Of a stretch of 64,000 nucleotides of DNA, positions 12,254-23,891 are shown piece by piece; position 1 is the first letter of the stretch, and every line of letters begins with the position of its first letter. The notes under the pieces are model-generated. The model was not told the DNA's origin. It did no database searches and saw only the letters and a list, made by a program, of their open reading frames with translations. Origin of the DNA: Paramacrobiotus metropolitanus (lineage: Eukaryota; Tardigrada; Eutardigrada; Parachela; Macrobiotidae). The translations under genes and the position numbers were made by a program. The stretch lies in contig NW_026570326.1 in the NCBI RefSeq assembly GCF_019649055.1, forward strand, positions 1-64,000, in the 5' to 3' direction.

Positions 12254-13736
12254 TCAGCTGTTTGTTGCAGCCAGTTCTTCTTTAAGCGTTTTGATGCGTT
12301 GAATATTCCGGTAGTACATTGATTTCGCATTTTCAACCAGTTGCGTTATCTCATTAAAATCCTCTTGTGCTTGCTGAAGCTTTTCTTTCCACTGTGGATC
12401 TGGAAAATTGTTTCATTGACTAAAATATGAAATTTATAATAATAATAAGTCGGAAATAATTTTTTATTTTATTATAAACTTGCTTTACGAAGTAATAAAC
12501 ACATTGAATGAATAATAAAAAATTAGAGCGATAAATATTCAGTATAGTTGAAGTTATTACTTATTACTAACTAATTAACAAAAATTATTGGTAATCAGAA
12601 TTTAATCATAAAACTTGTATTCAAAAATGCGGATGTTGTGCTTTATTACCAAATTCTTTTCTAATAGTGGCTACTTCATTCTGTTTGATTTCCACCAGCT
12701 TCTTCTGTTCGTCGATTACGGCCCTCCATCGGCGCTGCTCGGTTGCTCGCAGTTCTTCCTGTGCTGAAATTTTCTGAACTAGAGTTTGTTCGTGTACCTG
12801 CACTTTTTCGGATTGGGCAACGACATTCTGAATTTCTTCGCTCAGCGATTCCGCTTGCTGTTGTTCGAACTTTTGCTCACCAACCAGCTTTTCCTGTTCC
12901 TCACGCCACCCGGAAATCTCCGCTTGTATTCGGTGAATCTCCGCATTATTCTGTTCTTTGCGTTGTCGTAGATCTCCTAACTGGCGCTGCAGTTCTTCCT
13001 TTTTTATTTCTTCCACATTTACTAAGCAGTGCAATTCCGTCAAATGGCTATTTAGGTCTTCGTTGACCCTTTCCGCAGAAGCACGCTTTTCCAGCTGCTG
13101 CGCGATAAGATGATGCAGCTTCTCCGTAAACATCCCGGATGGAAGGTCACCTAACAAATCCGCCATTTCTCTGCCGAAATTCTCTGCGACCAATCGGTGA
13201 ACCGAACCCTTCACTTCTGTTAATTTTCGACAGTTCTCGCAGTTTTCATGGGGATCATAGGAAAACTCAGTCTGACTATCGGCCGCTATTTTCTCTACCG
13301 GTGCCCTTCCCACGCCCCACGCTGCCAGCATTTCACGGAACGAGGTGACGTAGTGTTTCCCTAACGAAGCGAGTGAGGCCGTTCGAACCGCGTTCTTTTG
13401 GTCGGGAGTTCCAGAGCAGCGGCGGAATACAGCGATGGCCATCGCCATGATCATGGCGACCCGGTCTACCGCCAGTTCCAGTAAGACGGTGTGTGACCTT
13501 TCCAGCTCGGCGGCGGTGCAAGTTGGGCGGGGGTGACCGAAGCACTGTAGCAGGGTCGTGACATCGACGTCCAAGGCGGCACTGCCGGGATATTTCCAAG
13601 ACCGGAATTTACTAACCGGAAGGGAGAGTGAAGGCGCTTGAGATGTCAGTAGACGCCGCAGGATTTTATCCAGCGTCTCGACGTCTGCGCGCAGGTTGGC
13701 GATGAGGATCCGCCGGTCGAATGTTAATTCGTCCAT
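12254..13736 (-). CDS. CCDC157: CCDC157-like coiled-coil protein
   Basis: Two exons, 12650-13736 and 12254-12399. The donor (TTTG|GTAATA) and acceptor (TTTTCCAG|ATCC) join in phase. The frame opens further, to 13790, but only from a TTG codon, so I start at the ATG at 13736 (410 aa); an upstream exon is possible. Near the N-terminus, FRSWKYPG, then LDVDVTTLL, then SHTVLLELAVDR match, in order, the conserved head of vertebrate CCDC157 as I recall it. A CENCRKL cysteine pair follows at about residues 170-180. The remainder, about 210-400, is continuous Glu/Gln/Lys coiled coil. Human CCDC157 is much longer, about 750 aa. In mammals the protein is linked to Golgi/acrosome formation in sperm, which suits the CATSPERB neighbour; that link is inference. 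Confidence 0.7.
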
Positions 13737-14449
13737 GCGTCCCGGAATATTTTTCAATGTCCCGGAAATATCGACCGTCTTGCAAGCCAATAACTATACA
13801 AAATTATTAAACGTGCTCGATTACTTATCATAAATTGTTCAAATATTAATGTGTAAATTTTGATTTTCATCAATAAAATGTTCAGCGTTTAACAAAATTT
13901 GTTTGAGATGGCCCGTTATGATTCGCCTGAATGCAAAGCGGAAATAAACGCGCATCGTGGCTGTCCAAACAATTTATTTTTGTTATTTTTTTAATAATCG
14001 GCAACTTTTTCTTATTATTAGGATAATTCCATATTATGTATTTACACTGTCCATGTGATATTGCAGTATCATTAAAGTATACTTTACACTGTACTTACTT
14101 TGTCAACGCGTTGAAGAAGCAGACCTAAAATCGAACCCAGGACATGAGTTGTAATAGCAACATTGTAAAGCCAGCATTATGCAGCGTGCACCGATGATAC
14201 TGATGCTGTCATAATGCTCACAGCCATCGAATGCATGGAAAAACAGAAATCATTATTGAATAGAATTATTTTCAGTTAAACAGATTCATCAGAAGAATTT
14301 TTTCAGAAGACAGTACATTCATCTGTGTCAAGTACAGTATGTACAGATATGGGGCTAACTTTGAAATAATATATTTGCGAACGACCTGGCGATTTCAGAT
14401 GTTTTCCGAATGATTCTGTGCCTTTTATTTTAACGAAACGCTTTACATA
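13737..14449. other. Intergenic between divergent CCDC157-like and CATSPERB genes
   Basis: About 710 bp of AT-rich DNA between two divergently transcribed genes. It would hold both promoters. No clear core element is visible. Confidence 0.5.
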
Positions 14450-17400
14450 ATGCGACTATTCCTACTGTTGCTGCCATCGCTTATTTTCCTGTATTTGTGC
14501 ATATGCAGTTGCAATGCTTATATCCAGTATCGAAGCCTGGGCGGGGATGAGCTGAGATTCTGTTTAAATGTTCCCGTGAGTAATTTTGCCTGCAGTATAT
14601 TTTAGCATGCTTTTTCTATTCTCGCTGACGTGAATAATCTCGAAATACTCGTATTCTCACTGCTGCAAGAGCATCCCGTCTCGTAAACTGTTGCAGTTAG
14701 AACTTCTGAACTTCACTGCGTTTATTTTGCTGTTTTCTCCCTGGATTTCCGTTACGTAGCAGTGGTAGCACGGACCTTGTTGTCACTGTACCTTCATCAC
14801 ATATACGTACTTATATTCGTTTGCGACTGAAAGCAAACTCGAGGTCTTATATTAACATTAATGAATTTTTTTGCTTATATACTGTTTTGCTTATTTTTTG
14901 CTTTTGCTTATTTTTCTGCTTATCTCTTGCTCCTTATATTTTTATTTGTGTGTTGCACCTCGTATTTTTATATTATATTTATTTTCGATTTTTTATTATC
15001 AATTTGTTGATAATGTCAATGTATTGCGTGTTTTCCTGTAGGCACTGGTATCGTACATGGGCGACTCGGCCGCCAACATCAACCGTGACGACATCGACCC
15101 CGCCTCCATCTCCTGGCAGGTCTCCCCGCCCAACTACTGCACCTGCAACGGCACCAAATCCTGCACGGTCCCCTCCCTCGACATCACGCTCCTCTGCACA
15201 CGGCCCCAGGTCTTCACCGTCACCTTCCAAGCGGCTGCTAACACCACTCCCACATCCGACTCCGTTAGACTCCAGTTTACCTACTGCCAGGATCTCTACG
15301 GATGGTACGCTGTGCCCGTAACCAACACCACGCCAGCAATTCGCGATCTGCAGTGGAATCGCGACGTATTAACCGTCCGCGCTTGGATTACGTCGCAGGC
15401 GGCGCTCTCGGCGGAGGAGGACAGCGGGATGGCGGTGGTGCCGTCGGCATACTCGGCGCGGTTGACCAAGACGTTCCAGGAGATGGGCTTATCGCCGTAC
15501 TTGAAGACGAATTTTCCCGATCAGCGGGATGTGTATTTCTTCTGCTCGAATCAGTCGGTGCGGGTGTATGATGTCGGGAAGGCGTTGTGGACGTTCACCT
15601 GTCCGCGGAATGGCAACGATCGTTACGGTGTCTTCGGGACAGGTACGCAGGTGCGTTCACAATACTTCAAACACATCGACTATATTATCTTTACTTTTAC
15701 TAACAGCGAAATATAGAATTTCGTTTTTGAACAGATTTGTGTAGAAAACATTTTGCGAATAACCATTCACAATTTCGAATATTTCTGATATTCTTCAAAT
15801 CAAAAATATACCCAACATATGTGTGCGGTGACCTTTCCTGTTTTGGCTTGGTTTTTGAAAACAGTGCATGCGGGAAATTGAAAATTTCTTTTGGACGAAT
15901 TGTGCCGCATAAAACTTGTAACTAACATTTCTGCGACGAGGGATCTCTAATTTAATTTGGATGTAAAATGTTACGGAAATCGATTTGCGGTGACCTTTCG
16001 TATATGTTTATGTTGATGGCTACCAGGTGGAAGTGTACCCGGTTCCGAGCTGACATACCAGCTGAAAGTTGCCGTGAAGTTAAGCGGGCGCTATGATTAT
16101 CTCGGCTACGGTGTCTCCGAATCCTCCTTGACCTTTTCCCGACCGAAATTTAAGTTATCACCCGACGCATCTGCTGCAACCTTCACGCACCAATTACCTT
16201 CCCCGACGCTGCGTTTCGACCCGTGCCATACCCACACCGCTGTGGTGTTCTTGGAAAACAACGCCATTATCTACACCGACGACGAATTCACCACAATGCG
16301 ACCTTTCACCGTGGAATTGGACGGGCGGACCAACGCCACCGTCATCGACATCGCCGTTACGAAATCCTTCATCCTGATAGCCACGGACACCGGCCTTTTC
16401 GCGCTGAATCGTGAAGACGATGATGGAGTGGCGGATAACATCTACAACACGACTATCTTCACCGGGATAAAAGCGACGTCCTGGTGCTTGTCCGGATCGC
16501 AGGATGATAGTCGCGATATCATCGTTGCGTGGAACGACACCACTATCTTCCTCGGATTACCACGGAATCTGCAGACGATTACGGTTCCAGAGTTCTTCAA
16601 CCGGAGCACCTCTCAGATCGTGGACGTGGCCTTCGACCCGATTCCGGGATCCAGGAACCTCATCGCCCTGGTCCGTAATCCCGACGGCTTCATCGTGTAT
16701 CATGTTAAAAGCGTGGCGCTGCGCTCGGCACCGATGTGGACCCAGATGAGCGACCCGATTATTACTGCGACTAGTGGACCCGCGCGGTTGTTCCCGCTGC
16801 TCGGCGGGCATCTGACGGTCATCGCGGTTCTCCCGCAGACTGTCTACCAGGTCTCTCAGATCGCGCAATCCGCGTTCACCGTCAACGGCGCCTCGGTCCC
16901 CATCGACCCCGTGCAGATGGTCCAGTTGGCGGAGACCGGTGACCTTTACTTGCTGACCCTGTCCAACAAGATCTACTACGGCACCGCGTCATCCTCCGAC
17001 GTCATCCAGTTCAAGAAACCAGTCCTCCCCGACAGCATTATCTGGGTGGACCGGTTCCAACGCCCGGCGCTGGTGACCTTCGGCGAAACCACAACGAAAC
17101 AGTTCTTCGACGTCCACACTGAGCTTCTCAACGCGGACTACGGGAAACCCTGTCCGTTCACCATCTTCGCCGTTAGCGGACTGGAACCCTGGTATCAACT
17201 GGACAGTCTGGACGAATACCGCTTCACCGCGCAGCTATGGTTCGACCGGACCGATCCGAACGCGGATACCCAAGATCTGGATATCACTATCCGCAACGGG
17301 AGCACCGGCGGGTACGGACCCACCACGGCCATCACGGTGACCCGGGATTTCCAGGACAACCTGGTGAAAATCACGAAGAAGATCCGCGTAACCAACGGCG

Positions 17401-18939
17401 CGTTCTTGTCCGCGTGGCTGAAAGCCTCGGTTAAGGGTTTCGTGACGAAAGACCCGAGCGCCATCACCATCCACCCCCGGACGCTAACCCCGTCGTGTTC
17501 GCAGCAGACGCAAGTGACGTCTTTCGTCCAGACCACGTGTCCGACCGGATTATCCATCCGTCTGGTTCCACAGTTTCCCTGCTCGAAGAATTACACCGAA
17601 GTGCTGACCGCGCCCATCGACTGCCCGTATTACGGGAACCCGTACAAACCACAACTCGCACTGTATTATTTCGACACGTTCATGGAAAACATCACCGTCG
17701 ATTACGCGTTGCGGGAGTGTGAATGTACCGGCCGCACGGAGTTCACGTATGCCGTCAGTGAAGTGGACGCGGGATGCCGACGGGCGGCGCAGACGTTCGC
17801 CAACTGGAGCCAGAGTATGACGGTGCCGACGGGGACGACCTGGGGTCCGCGGACGTACCAGCCGTGTTATTATACCGGGGAAAACGATGCGGCACCGGTC
17901 AAGACGAGGAACTATGAGATTTTAAATGGTAGCAGTCAAAACGCGCTGGTTTTCCCGACGGATCATGGATCGGTGTACCGGTTTATCGCGGTCGTGCTGG
18001 CCAACAATTACAGCTTTTGCGATTTACAGGTACAAATTAAATTGTAAGAAAACCTTCTAATTTCATTTAACTTTTTTTCCACATGTTTTTAAAAGGTCGT
18101 TTATTTTTAAATAATCGGTCGATTTATTTAAGTAATTTTATTTCTCCGTCAAATTCTGGCCCATGCTTTTTCGGTAAAGAGTACTAATAACTTATATTCT
18201 ATTAATACAAATAGACCAGTCTTCGGATAAAAACATTTTAATGAAATTTTAGAAAACCCTTTACGCAACTTTGTAATTGAACCGAAGTTTATATTTTTAT
18301 TATTTTTGGCAGATTTACTGAATTTTATTTCTTTAATAAACCCTGGTCGATGTTTTTCGAGTTAGCAAAAAATAAGTAATCAATGAAAAATATTCAGTAA
18401 ATTCAAATATTATGTCGAACTTCGGATAAAACAACTAAACAAATTTATATAAATCAAATCATAAACGACATATAAATCGAATTAAGTTGAATTTTATTAC
18501 GAGTATTTTTGGCACATTCATTTATTTTTATATAATGGCTGTTCAAAAAATGCACCTCACGCCGAGCCAAAAGATTTACTTTATGAATGTTTAATGACCT
18601 TTCTTGCTGACTGACTACCGCGAGAATGTTTGATGACCTTTCTGCCTACTTTGATAGACGGCATTCATTGTGATACCGGAAGGCTACGGTGACATTCCCG
18701 ACCCGATGATCAAGGTCTACATGTTCATTGCCAGCTGTTTAGCTTGTGCCATCTTCTTCCTGGTGTTGTACGTCATCTACGCGGTCAGCTGGAACGAGAA
18801 CCGCGTGGGATTCGAGATGTTCGCTAAAGAGAGGCAACCACAAGCTTGGCATCTGCTGGCCGAGCACAACAGCAGCCTAATGTTTAGTGAGCCGCAGCCG
18901 GAATTATCTGTGGAAACCAACCGGATAAAAACTGAATAA
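14450..18939 (+). CDS. CATSPERB: CatSper channel auxiliary subunit beta
   Basis: Four exons: 14450-14575, 15042-15642, 16027-18029 and 18658-18939. All junctions are GT-AG and phases agree (0, 1, 0), giving 1003 aa. Residues 1-23 are a strong signal peptide (FLLLLPSLIFLYLCICSC). The long extracellular part has many Asn-X-Ser/Thr sites and paired cysteines. The C-terminal third carries the CatSper-beta signature in order: GCRRAAQTF, WGPRTYQPC, YEILNGSS, VYRFIAVV and NNYSFCDL. A single membrane helix (residues about 935-957, IASCLACAIFFLVLYVIYAV) and a tail of about 45 residues follow. CatSper is the sperm flagellar calcium channel and beta is one of its single-pass canopy subunits. The length is near the vertebrate protein (about 1100 aa). 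No frame breaks. Other CatSper accessory subunits share the membrane-proximal YSFC motif, but the GC-AQT and WGP-Y motifs favour beta. Confidence 0.85.
18133..18450. repeat. Diverged tandem duplication in CATSPERB intron 3
   Basis: Two copies about 185 bp apart share ATTTTATTTCT, a GG(C/T)C(C/G)ATG(C/T)TTTTTCG block and CTTCGGATAAAA in the same order. A weaker third start may lie near 18490. Purely intronic. Confidence 0.5.
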
Positions 18940-19570
18940 TCCGGCGGAAGCTCTTCGAAGGATAAGTGTTTAGGCATAGCGGTGCTTTTATTTAGCTTTT
19001 CGTGGTTTTCATGCGGCAGCGTTCGTCTTCCCTGCACTTCGAAAAATTTGAAAAAATGTTTGTGATAAAGGTCTGCTTTTTTGCTGCCCTAATATTCTTC
19101 GGAAACCGAATTTTTTTGCGGTAAATTATTTTTGCATTTGTTTATACTGAACAACTAATCCAAAAGAACATTTCGTGGTCCGTTATTTTAGGGCGAAACT
19201 GGATTTGTGGATTTGTGAAAACTATTGCAGTTTTATCTGGACGGTTTTTATTATCAGTTTTCGCGATAAGACCGCGCCATTCCGATACTTGTAATTTTTT
19301 GGCAGAATACATAGCATAGCATTTACTGACACATGTCTCTGTCCGCGTGACAAAAAAACAGCGACATTCCGAAAACCATTTACAGTAGAAACTACTTATG
19401 CGGTTATTATGATAATTTAAAGGCCATTTTGAATCACAAAATTGAATAACAGGAAACGTACAAAAATCATTAAAAACATCGCGATGCAAAATTATTCATA
19501 GATAGACTAGTGCTCGTATATAAGTAGTCACGCAAATTAATAAATGTCACTGAAAATGAATATATAGTTT
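18940..19570. other. Intergenic between convergent CATSPERB and tetraspan gene A
   Basis: Convergent 3' ends. No gene, repeat or RNA recognised. Confidence 0.5.
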
Positions 19571-20884
19571 TCACAGCCAGCTCTCATACACCGGCGGTGG
19601 GCCGTCTATCCTCCCGTCGGCCGGTTGCTTCATCTGCGCATTAACCCCTCCAAACGCCGTCTCCCCGGTCCCCTTCCCCAGCGGATCCCAGTAGTAAAAA
19701 TGATACGGAGGAGGCGGTACCGGCGCCGGGGAATTACTCTCCAACCGGTCGACATCCAGCACCCGCTCCGGCGGCGCTACCACCGGATTCCCCCCGCTGT
19801 TCTCGAAGGATTTGCGCAGCAGATTAATCTGCATCAGCAGGTCGTGGTGCACCAGCATGGGGAAGACCTGGAAGACCACGATGGCCGCGCCCATCCCCAC
19901 GTTGTAGTAGTCCGGGAGGAGGTTGCGCTGGCGGGTGTCCGCGTGGCTGCGCGCCGTGATGATGTCCACGGCGCAGACGGTGACCAGCATGATGAACATG
20001 AGCATCATCAGCGCCGGGATGGCGAAGGCCGTGATGAGGAAGGGGCGGACGGCGCGCAGGGCCGACATGAGGACGGGCAGGGGACTGTCGGGGCTGACGC
20101 TCTTCAGGTACAGGTAGGAGAAGAAGACCACTTGGAGGAGACCGGTGCCGCACAGGATGACGACGGCCACGAAGGATAGGGCGTGGTTGTAGTTGATCGT
20201 GGAGCCTGTAATTAAAACAAAACAAAGTACAATAGAAAAATGATGCAAAAAAACTACAACTAAAGGTTAGTGAATCGGTTGGATTTGCGCTTCCATCAGT
20301 AAGAAACATAGTTGTCCTCTTCTATGCTCAGTTCGTACCACCCGAAAACAAGTTTTCCGCAAGAGAAGATATATTTTGGAAAAATATTGACAAAAGTACG
20401 CTAAGACAATTTCCCGAAATTTCAAGAAAAGGTCACCGATACGAAACTGGTGTAGAAAAGTATAGTATTAACAATTATTTTCCAGCTGTTAGGAACGGGT
20501 GTGTTTTAAACAATTTGCGTGGGCAGAAAACGTAAAAAAATAATGATTAATAACTCAGCAATATTTTACATAAATAAATAACTAATATATTAAATGGATT
20601 ACAATTACTGCTAGCACAATTTTTGAAAGATTATTTAGGAATTCAGCTTTTAATTGCTATTTTTCATTGTAAATTGATATATGTTATTTGGATTAATAAT
20701 TAAATTAATACGCATTGTATTTCTAAAATCCAGGCGTACACTGACCAGAAGAGAGGATGAGCAGCAGGAACGCCAGGCCGGCAATGAAATTCAGCAGGCT
20801 GTAGCACAGCGGTAATCGATGGGCGTTGGAGTGCAGTTCCAGTGCCGCGGTGCGGATACATGTGGGAAATGTTCGACGGAACAT
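19571..20884 (-). CDS. Four-helix membrane protein with PPxY tail, paralogue A
   Basis: Two exons, 20746-20884 and 19571-20205, joined G|GTCAGT to TTACAG|G in phase 1 (257 aa). The ATG at 20884 is the first in frame after an upstream stop. Hydrophobic stretches: about 30-49 (LLNFIAGLAFLLLILSS), 55-80 (LSFVAVVILCGTGLLQVVFF), 100-128 (FLITAFAIPALMMLMFIML) and 145-168 (GMGAAIVVFQVFPMLV). Both ends are predicted cytoplasmic. The Pro-rich tail contains PPPPYHFYY and ends GPPPVYESWL, giving two PPxY motifs of the kind bound by WW domains. It shares intron position and phase with the gene at 21876-23370, so the pair is a tandem duplication. I do not recognise a named family; the topology resembles tetraspan or LAPTM-like proteins, but no tetraspanin CCG motif is present. 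Confidence 0.75.
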
Positions 20885-21288
20885 TTCGCCAGCGTCGACA
20901 GACAGCGGAGAAGCCACGCTCGCTGATCACTAGCACAATCTTGTCCCACTCACGAACCCAACAACCTCTAATAGGAAATGCTCAATAATTTAGCCTTTCC
21001 AAAGTCACAAATCCAGTAACGTTGAAAGCAATACATCTGCAGTCGATAAAAATTTTCCAGACATCAGAATTTCCCGTCGTCTGGATTTGCAGACAGACGG
21101 TGTTATCAAAACAGCGTAACCACCTTATATTGCCGTAGTAACAGCAAAACCTATACAATCGAATTAACTTGTTATTTTTTTACTTTCAATCCATACTGTA
21201 CGAATATCTGTCAACTCTGTACGGAAATCCATTTTAGTAAAATAATCGTTATGTGCAGATACGAAACCCGTCGCAGCCCGACACAGCC
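20885..21288. promoter_or_regulatory. Shared upstream region of divergent genes
   Basis: 404 bp separate the ATG of paralogue A (minus strand) from the ATG of the small plus-strand gene, so both promoters should lie here. A splice-acceptor-like TTATGTGCAG at 21249-21258 suggests the small gene has an upstream non-coding or short exon in this interval. No clear TATA or Inr was identified. Confidence 0.4.
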
Positions 21289-21627
21289 ATGTGGTACTCC
21301 TTCAGCCTCGCTGTTTTGAGCGCTCCCGCTTTAATTACAGGATCCTTTTCCGCCGCGTTCAAACCCTGGGCGCACGTCTACCGGCAAGTGGCGCAGCAAG
21401 CGGCCGCACAGCAGCTGGACGGCCCGCATAACCGCTTGTTCGGGCACGATGTGCGGCCGCAGTATGCGCCGCGTTACACCCGCATGACGGCCAACGACGA
21501 GTACTACTCTTCCTTTGCGCCGCCCCCGCATAACTTCCCCGATCGCAAGAGCTACGAAGCTGCCTGGTGGGCGTTCTATGATAATTTATGCCGCTCCGGA
21601 TTACTGGACAGCTGTCATGTCTACTGA
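21289..21627 (+). CDS. Small protein with N-terminal hydrophobic helix
   Basis: 112 residues from the ATG at 21289; the frame is also open from a GTG at 21253 but that lies across a likely splice acceptor. It begins Met-Trp-Tyr followed by a hydrophobic helix (residues 4-20) without a good cleavage site. An Ala/Gln-rich stretch and an Arg/Tyr-rich segment (RYTRMTANDEYY) follow, and the C-terminus is aromatic-rich (KSYEAAWWAFYDN). A poly(A) signal AATAAA lies at about 21756. The Met-Trp start plus one helix recalls the complex I subunit NDUFA1 (MWFE), but the protein is about 40 residues too long and I would not name it so. It sits between the two tetraspan paralogues on the opposite strand. 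Confidence 0.6.
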   Translation: MWYSFSLAVLSAPALITGSFSAAFKPWAHVYRQVAQQAAAQQLDGPHNRLFGHDVRPQYAPRYTRMTANDEYYSSFAPPPHNFPDRKSYEAAWWAFYDNLCRSGLLDSCHVY

Positions 21628-21875
21628 AACTAACCGCTGGTATACCGTTTCGTGTGTGCAGCGTTTCCATAAAAAGCAGCATTTTTTGCAGCAACGGCGT
21701 TGTGACCTTTGCTTGTTCCAGTTCACGACTAGTCGTTCGCATAAAAACACGACTTAATAAAAACATGCATTAAATCTTTGTAAGTAACAAACAACTGGAG
21801 TACTTTTTACTGCTATAAAGTAGACAAAAGGTCACCCGAAGCTTATAGGTTAATACTTGGCAATATTGAAAACAT

Positions 21876-23370
21876 TTAAATCTGGCTGTGTTTGTACTTT
21901 GTACTTCGCAGATCCACAAATACAGTAATCATTATATAAATGTGGGAACGGAAACTGCGGTTTATCGCATCATACGTCTGCCTGTCTTTATTTTCCTGGT
22001 CCCGATTGATATCTTCGACAGCAGCGTTTAGATCCGTATATGAAAAACTCGTTACGGCTAAATTATCCCGTGACGTGTATTCGGGAGGCAGGTCCCCCGA
22101 TTCAACATGCACCACATTAACGACACCGGTAATATAATAAATCGGCGGCTCAGTCGATACCGTTTCCCTTCTAGCATCCTCGTTCGGCCGCTGTCTCTCG
22201 ACGCTCTGCCAGTAACTCGGCGGTGGGGGCGGATCTAGCGTCGGCTGCGTATACGTCAGCACCTCGCACGCCTCCTGCGTCCCGCTGCCCCGTGGCCACC
22301 CCCGTCGACACATCTCATCCAGAAACTGCATCAACGGCCGCCGCTGGAACGTACTGGATAAATCCCCAGCCAAGCTCTGCAGCGCCCGCTCGGCGACGGC
22401 GGTCTCCTGGCCCGGCATGACCGCCACGCACAGCTCGTGCAGCAGCGTGATCTTCTTGATGGACACGTAGAGGATGCGCATGGGGATGACCTCCACGACG
22501 CCCAGGGTGACGCCCATCCCGATGCTGAACATCCCCGGGAGGTAGTAGTGCAGAGGCCCGCCGCCGGCGTACTCGCCCAGGGCCGGCACGTGGACGATGT
22601 CGATGAGGCCGATGATGGCGGCGCAGAGGAACAGGCAGGTGATTACCGGGCACACGGCGAAGGCGATGACGAGGTAGGGGCGGACGGTGAGGAGGGCGTC
22701 CAGGAGGTCGGTGAGGGAGTCGGTCGGGGGGATGTTTTTACAGTACAGCCAGGAGAAGATGAGGACCTGGGCGAAGGAGGTCACTGTTAGGGAGAGAATG
22801 GCGCCGTAGGTTAAGGGAAGGTTGCCTCCTGAAAAAACAGTGCAGCAGTAATTTATTTCCGGAACTAATGATTTATTAAATTTATAGTGTATTTTTACGG
22901 TGGTCTTTGCGGGAGCTCATAAAAGTCACCCTAGTGTTTTTTGGTTTACGAACTTTTTGTCGACCTTTTAAAATTTGTTGTTGGTTCTTCGTTTATACGG
23001 TTATTCTTTGTGCTGAATTTATTTCCTTTTAAATATTAATCAGAATGTCGTTTTTTTATATTTTTTATTTTAATTTTGAAATTAATCGAGTTTCTTATAC
23101 AGTATAATTTCAAAAAACTTGAACACATAAAAATAGGTAAAAATTTCTTTGAAAATACTTGTTGAGAGAGTGCTTGTTTGAAAACGTTCTTTCTATAAAG
23201 CATAATGCGCGAGTTTTTTCCTTACCGCCAAAGATGCTCAACATGAGCATGCCAATACCGCAGACCAGATGAAGACCGGCGGAATGCAGGGGGAATTTCT
23301 GCGCCTCGTCGAACAGTTGCCAGACTTCCTTAATAAAGCCATTACCACAATGCGCGTCGTCAATGGGCAT
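21876..23370 (-). CDS. Four-helix membrane protein with PPxY tail, paralogue B
   Basis: Two exons, 23226-23370 and 21876-22828, joined G|GTAAGG to TTTTCAG|GA in phase 1 exactly as in paralogue A (365 aa). Four hydrophobic helices lie at about 30-49, 55-80, 100-125 and 145-170, including VIAFAVCPVITCLFLCAAII and MFSIGMGVTLGVVEVIPM. The cytoplasmic tail is about 100 residues longer than in A. It carries PPPPPSYW, then TEPPIYYI, then DLPPEYTS, so at least two PPxY motifs (PPIY, PPEY) are present and one near-match. Such motifs recruit Nedd4-type ubiquitin ligases through WW domains in other systems; here that is inference. The ATG at 23370 opens the frame. Family unknown. Confidence 0.75.
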
Positions 23371-23891
23371 TCGGGCACCACTTGGACAGTAGCACGCACA
23401 ACAGATGGAAACACAGCTGGGCTTGGAGTAAGAATTGGCAGGGAAAGCACATTATGTAATTACGTCTTCAACGACGCATCTTGATTAATTTTACAATTAG
23501 CAAGATGTGTGCTTCTTATAATCTTGTTATAGAAAGTAATATGTAAGGTATATGATAATAATTATTATTGTAATCATGTTTTCATCACGTGACGTGTTCG
23601 CCTCTGTTGCTTGGAGCTGTCAGTGTGCTGCAGTCAACGCAACGCAGCGAAGAATGATACAACACTAGTACAGTACGACACTGACCAGTGAGTCGTACTG
23701 CTGATCTATCTGCCCGAATGTACAAGTAAACAGTCCGTGTTTCGATTAACCTATGATTGTAACAGTAAAGTGTATCATAATATTACTAAACATACGTACG
23801 GGTTTATTACAGTAATGAATTATTATGACAGTCTGTAAGCGACCGCAAAGCAACACATCCTTGGAATTACTAATTTTTTAATAGTCATCGG
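23371..23891. other. Intergenic, no gene seen
   Basis: About 520 bp upstream of paralogue B and downstream of the small secreted-protein gene. No repeat or RNA recognised. Confidence 0.45.

Noticed and set aside
14120-14185. tRNA or tRNA-derived SINE on the minus strand (GGGTTCGATTTTAGG B-box-like)
   Set aside because: No matching A box at the right distance and no cloverleaf arms; probably chance.
19625-20179. Long plus-strand ORF rich in Arg, His, Glu and Asp
   Set aside because: Antisense of the tetraspan gene A exon; composition is what reversed GC-rich membrane codons give.
22437-22790. Plus-strand acidic ORF (Asp/Glu/Gly/His)
   Set aside because: Antisense shadow of paralogue B helices.
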